From the NCBI RefSeq assembly GCF_001641265.1, contig NW_020167520.1, forward strand, positions 744,001 through 808,000: a DNA stretch of 64,000 nucleotides, given 5' to 3'. The translations under genes were made by a program, and so were the position numbers. Below the pieces are notes generated by a model. That model was not told where the DNA came from, made no database searches, and saw nothing but the letters and a program-made list of their open reading frames with translations. This document shows positions 61,932 through 64,000 of this stretch, piece by piece; position 1 is the first letter of the stretch; the number at the start of each line of letters is the position of its first letter. The DNA comes from Pseudogymnoascus destructans. Taxonomy: Eukaryota > Ascomycota > Leotiomycetes > Thelebolales > Thelebolaceae.

Positions 61932-64000
61932 GTTTGCAGCACGGGCATGGGGCCCTGTCCTATTCTATTCTGATGTGTCTGTCTTCGCGGAGACGTTCGC
62001 TTCGGAGAGGCACAGCGTGCGGGTATGATCGGACGGAGGCACGTTATGGAGAGTTGGGGTGCAAACGCCATGCGCTGGGGATGGTAGGGCCCTTTAAGTG
62101 CAGCTGGTGGCTTTAAGTGCGAGCTGGTGGCTTTAAGTGCAGCTGGTGGTCCAGATCGTCGCCGCACGGCTACTGTTCCTGGTTCGAGGGGTCGTCCACA
62201 TAATTGTGCATTGATGGGATGGTGGGAGGAGGAGAGGAGGCTGCGGGCACCAATGGAAAGAGATGGACGGGATAGAGAAAGGAATGGAAGGGATAGGATG
62301 AGAAACTTGCTGGGGGGCGAGGTCGCTGACAGGAGCGCTGACGGCCTGGAAAGAGAGAGCTCAACCATCCATCGGCCTTACCGTCTGGTACTGTGTTTTT
62401 TGGAGTGGCGGCCGAAAGAAAGTGGCGGAACCAAAAGAATGAGGTGGGTTTAATGGCTAGTGGCTATGCACGTGAGTGGGTAAGTGGCTGTGCACATGGG
62501 GGGAGTTGGACCTAGGCACTGTGGCTGAGTGAGATTTTATTGAATCATTCTGCCGTAGTTGACATTGTCTTTGGTGGCGTTACAGTCATAGCGTACTGTG
62601 GCGCAAATCACCACTTCACATGATCGCTGTAAAAAATCAAAGGATCAACGTTTAGCCGACGGACAAATTTTAATGTGGGTACTGTGTTTTGATAGATGGA
62701 CATGACTCGTGCATCTTAAGCCGATCTTACTCGCCGGGATGTAACATCCTCATATGAAGTGGTTTAGCTGTACCATACATAGAATTCTCCGGTAAGCCGT
62801 CAGTAAGCCACAGCTCCACCAGCGCCAGAGAAGAAAATAGGGGGAACAAAATATTGGCCACACAAGCCGCCACAGACGACTAACCTAACTAGCTATTGAC
62901 CCACCAGAACTCCCCGAACTCCTCCCCGCCTAACCCCTCTGTCTCTACTAGTGCCTTAGCGAAGATGGCTGCGAAGTAGAATAGTGATATGATAAACACA
63001 AGTATCACGAGTAGGGTCCAATTGATCAGAAGTGAAAATGCACAAGCAATATTAATCTAGCTACTCTAACTACTATATATATACTGTAAAACCCTGCTCT
63101 GAGCTATTCTCAGGAGCGGGAAACCCGGGGCTTTCCTGCCTAATTGGGAGAGCTCTGGTCTTGGATTTTGTATCACTGCCAGAGGTGGAGGTGGCGCGGC
63201 CTTGGTTATCCCCTTCGGGGGCGGAGAGACATCCGATTAGCTTAAATTGCCAGTATCAATCATCGGCTATATACAGCCTTTTTTCAGACTTTTGGGCGGC
63301 ACGAGTACTTTCTTTGGTTATCCAAAGACCGAAGTTTGCAGCTGGACATGTTGAGTAACTAGTATGCAGTGTGTGTACGACGTCGCCAGGCTGGTAACAT
63401 ATGTCTCACATAATGTCAGTAATGCTGTAATGATGTACGGTTACGCTCGCGCTACATCCCACTGAGCCAAAAAGACTACAGTATTCCGGCTCGCCCGGAA
63501 TACGCGTAACACGCTTTATATACCACATGTACTGTAACGGCGGCGGCACCCCGTTACAAAATGATACGCCAGTTGACATATCGCGCTTGGACAATGCATG
63601 AATACATACGCAAGGGGTTTCGTAAACCAAGGGGACGCAACATAATTACCCACATCAGGCACGAACACATGTATATTAAGTATAACCCGTTGTAAACATT
63701 GATAACACTTCAATTAATATGTGTTGTCCCACACTGCAAGTCTAAGTAACTTAGTTATGCACCCCGAATCTGGGTGCCCAAGTTATCACTTTTGGTTTGT
63801 GATGACTACGCCACCATGCCATTGAACCACCAGGGTATCTGAGCCCCCCCAAATACTGTAGTGAGACCACATATGATCTGAAATATCTGCCGATACAAAA
63901 CGATATGTGACATAGTACCATATCTCTTCCCAACGGACTACAGTCAGCTCCTAATCCGAGATGATAGGTTAATTCAACTCACTATGCGCGCCTTAATTGG
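61932..64000. other. terminal intergenic region, no supported gene
   Basis: Promoter side of the membrane protein, with a CTTTAAGTGCAGCTGGTGG triplicate at 62092-62150. Later parts hold a short palindrome TGTAACGG...CCGTTACA at 63533-63558 and an echo (63283-63310) of the left-end sequence. No gene, tRNA or LTR pair could be supported. Confidence 0.5.
62092..62150 (+). repeat. ~20-bp triplicate upstream of the membrane protein gene
   Basis: Three units of CTTTAAGTGC(GA)AGCTGGTGG within 60 bp, about 160 bp upstream of the ATG (minus strand). Could be a regulatory repeat. Confidence 0.8.

Noticed and set aside
63533..63558. LTR or retroelement end (TGTAACGG...CCGTTACA)
   Set aside because: The two ends are only 26 bp apart and no duplicate was found; just a short palindrome.

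Overview
The window looks like a chromosome segment of a filamentous ascomycete (Pezizomycotina). The evidence is short GT-AG introns of about 45-300 bp, fungal-type nuclear genes (an Asp f 3-type peroxiredoxin, CRY-DASH, a PTH11/rhodopsin-fold membrane protein, MPC2, PrpD), an intron-containing tRNA-Lys, and transposons of the classes usual in these fungi (Fot1/pogo, Ty3/gypsy, Harbinger, hAT). The class within Pezizomycotina cannot be settled from the sequence alone.

Layout. 1-241 is the start of a minus-strand POP1-like gene. 568-5145 holds two adjacent pogo/Tigger-type elements, the first broken by a nested pair of short TG...CA elements. 5244-5943 is a chimera of two broken oxidoreductase genes. 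6734-10369 is a 3.6-kb hAT-like element (13-bp terminal inverted repeats, 8-bp target duplication). It carries a divergent gene pair: a broken unknown gene and a broken histone-H3-like gene. 10655-13995 has a peroxiredoxin and a DUF1348/NTF2-like protein. 14520-22075 is a transposon graveyard: gypsy pieces with LTRs in inverted orientation, and Fot1, Harbinger-like and pogo relics. 23742-43000 is the gene-rich core: a membrane RGS protein, MPC2 and NDUFA2 (divergent), EAF, CRY-DASH, a hotdog thioesterase, a SET protein, a disordered protein with a possible nucleotidyltransferase-like region, tRNA-Lys and PrpD. 43371-59781 is a second transposon island. It holds a foldback MITE, a 1.96-kb near-perfect palindrome, three Fot1-like elements and a complete Ty3/gypsy chromovirus nested in one of them. 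60639-61931 is a seven-helix membrane protein, and the last 2 kb show no clear gene.

How it fits together. The host genes are mostly single-copy housekeeping or metabolic genes. Four have mitochondrial roles or likely mitochondrial targeting: MPC2 (pyruvate import), NDUFA2 (complex I), PrpD (methylcitrate cycle) and the thioesterase. MPC2 and NDUFA2 share a 355-bp promoter region. The islands record successive insertions that can be ordered by target duplications: TGATC encloses GCCTT; GTGGTGGG encloses GACTT and CTTTG; a Fot1-like element encloses the CTCCT gypsy. Four otherwise near-open Fot1/pogo transposases each have an Arg CGA codon read as TGA, while the gypsy element has intact ORFs, nearly identical LTRs and a -1 frameshift site, so it looks young.

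The most unusual items are the hAT-like element carrying an H3-like gene with the same short motif in its introns, the short TG...CA/5-bp-duplication family, the 1.96-kb palindrome, and the antisense cysteine-rich ORF inside the intact gypsy element.
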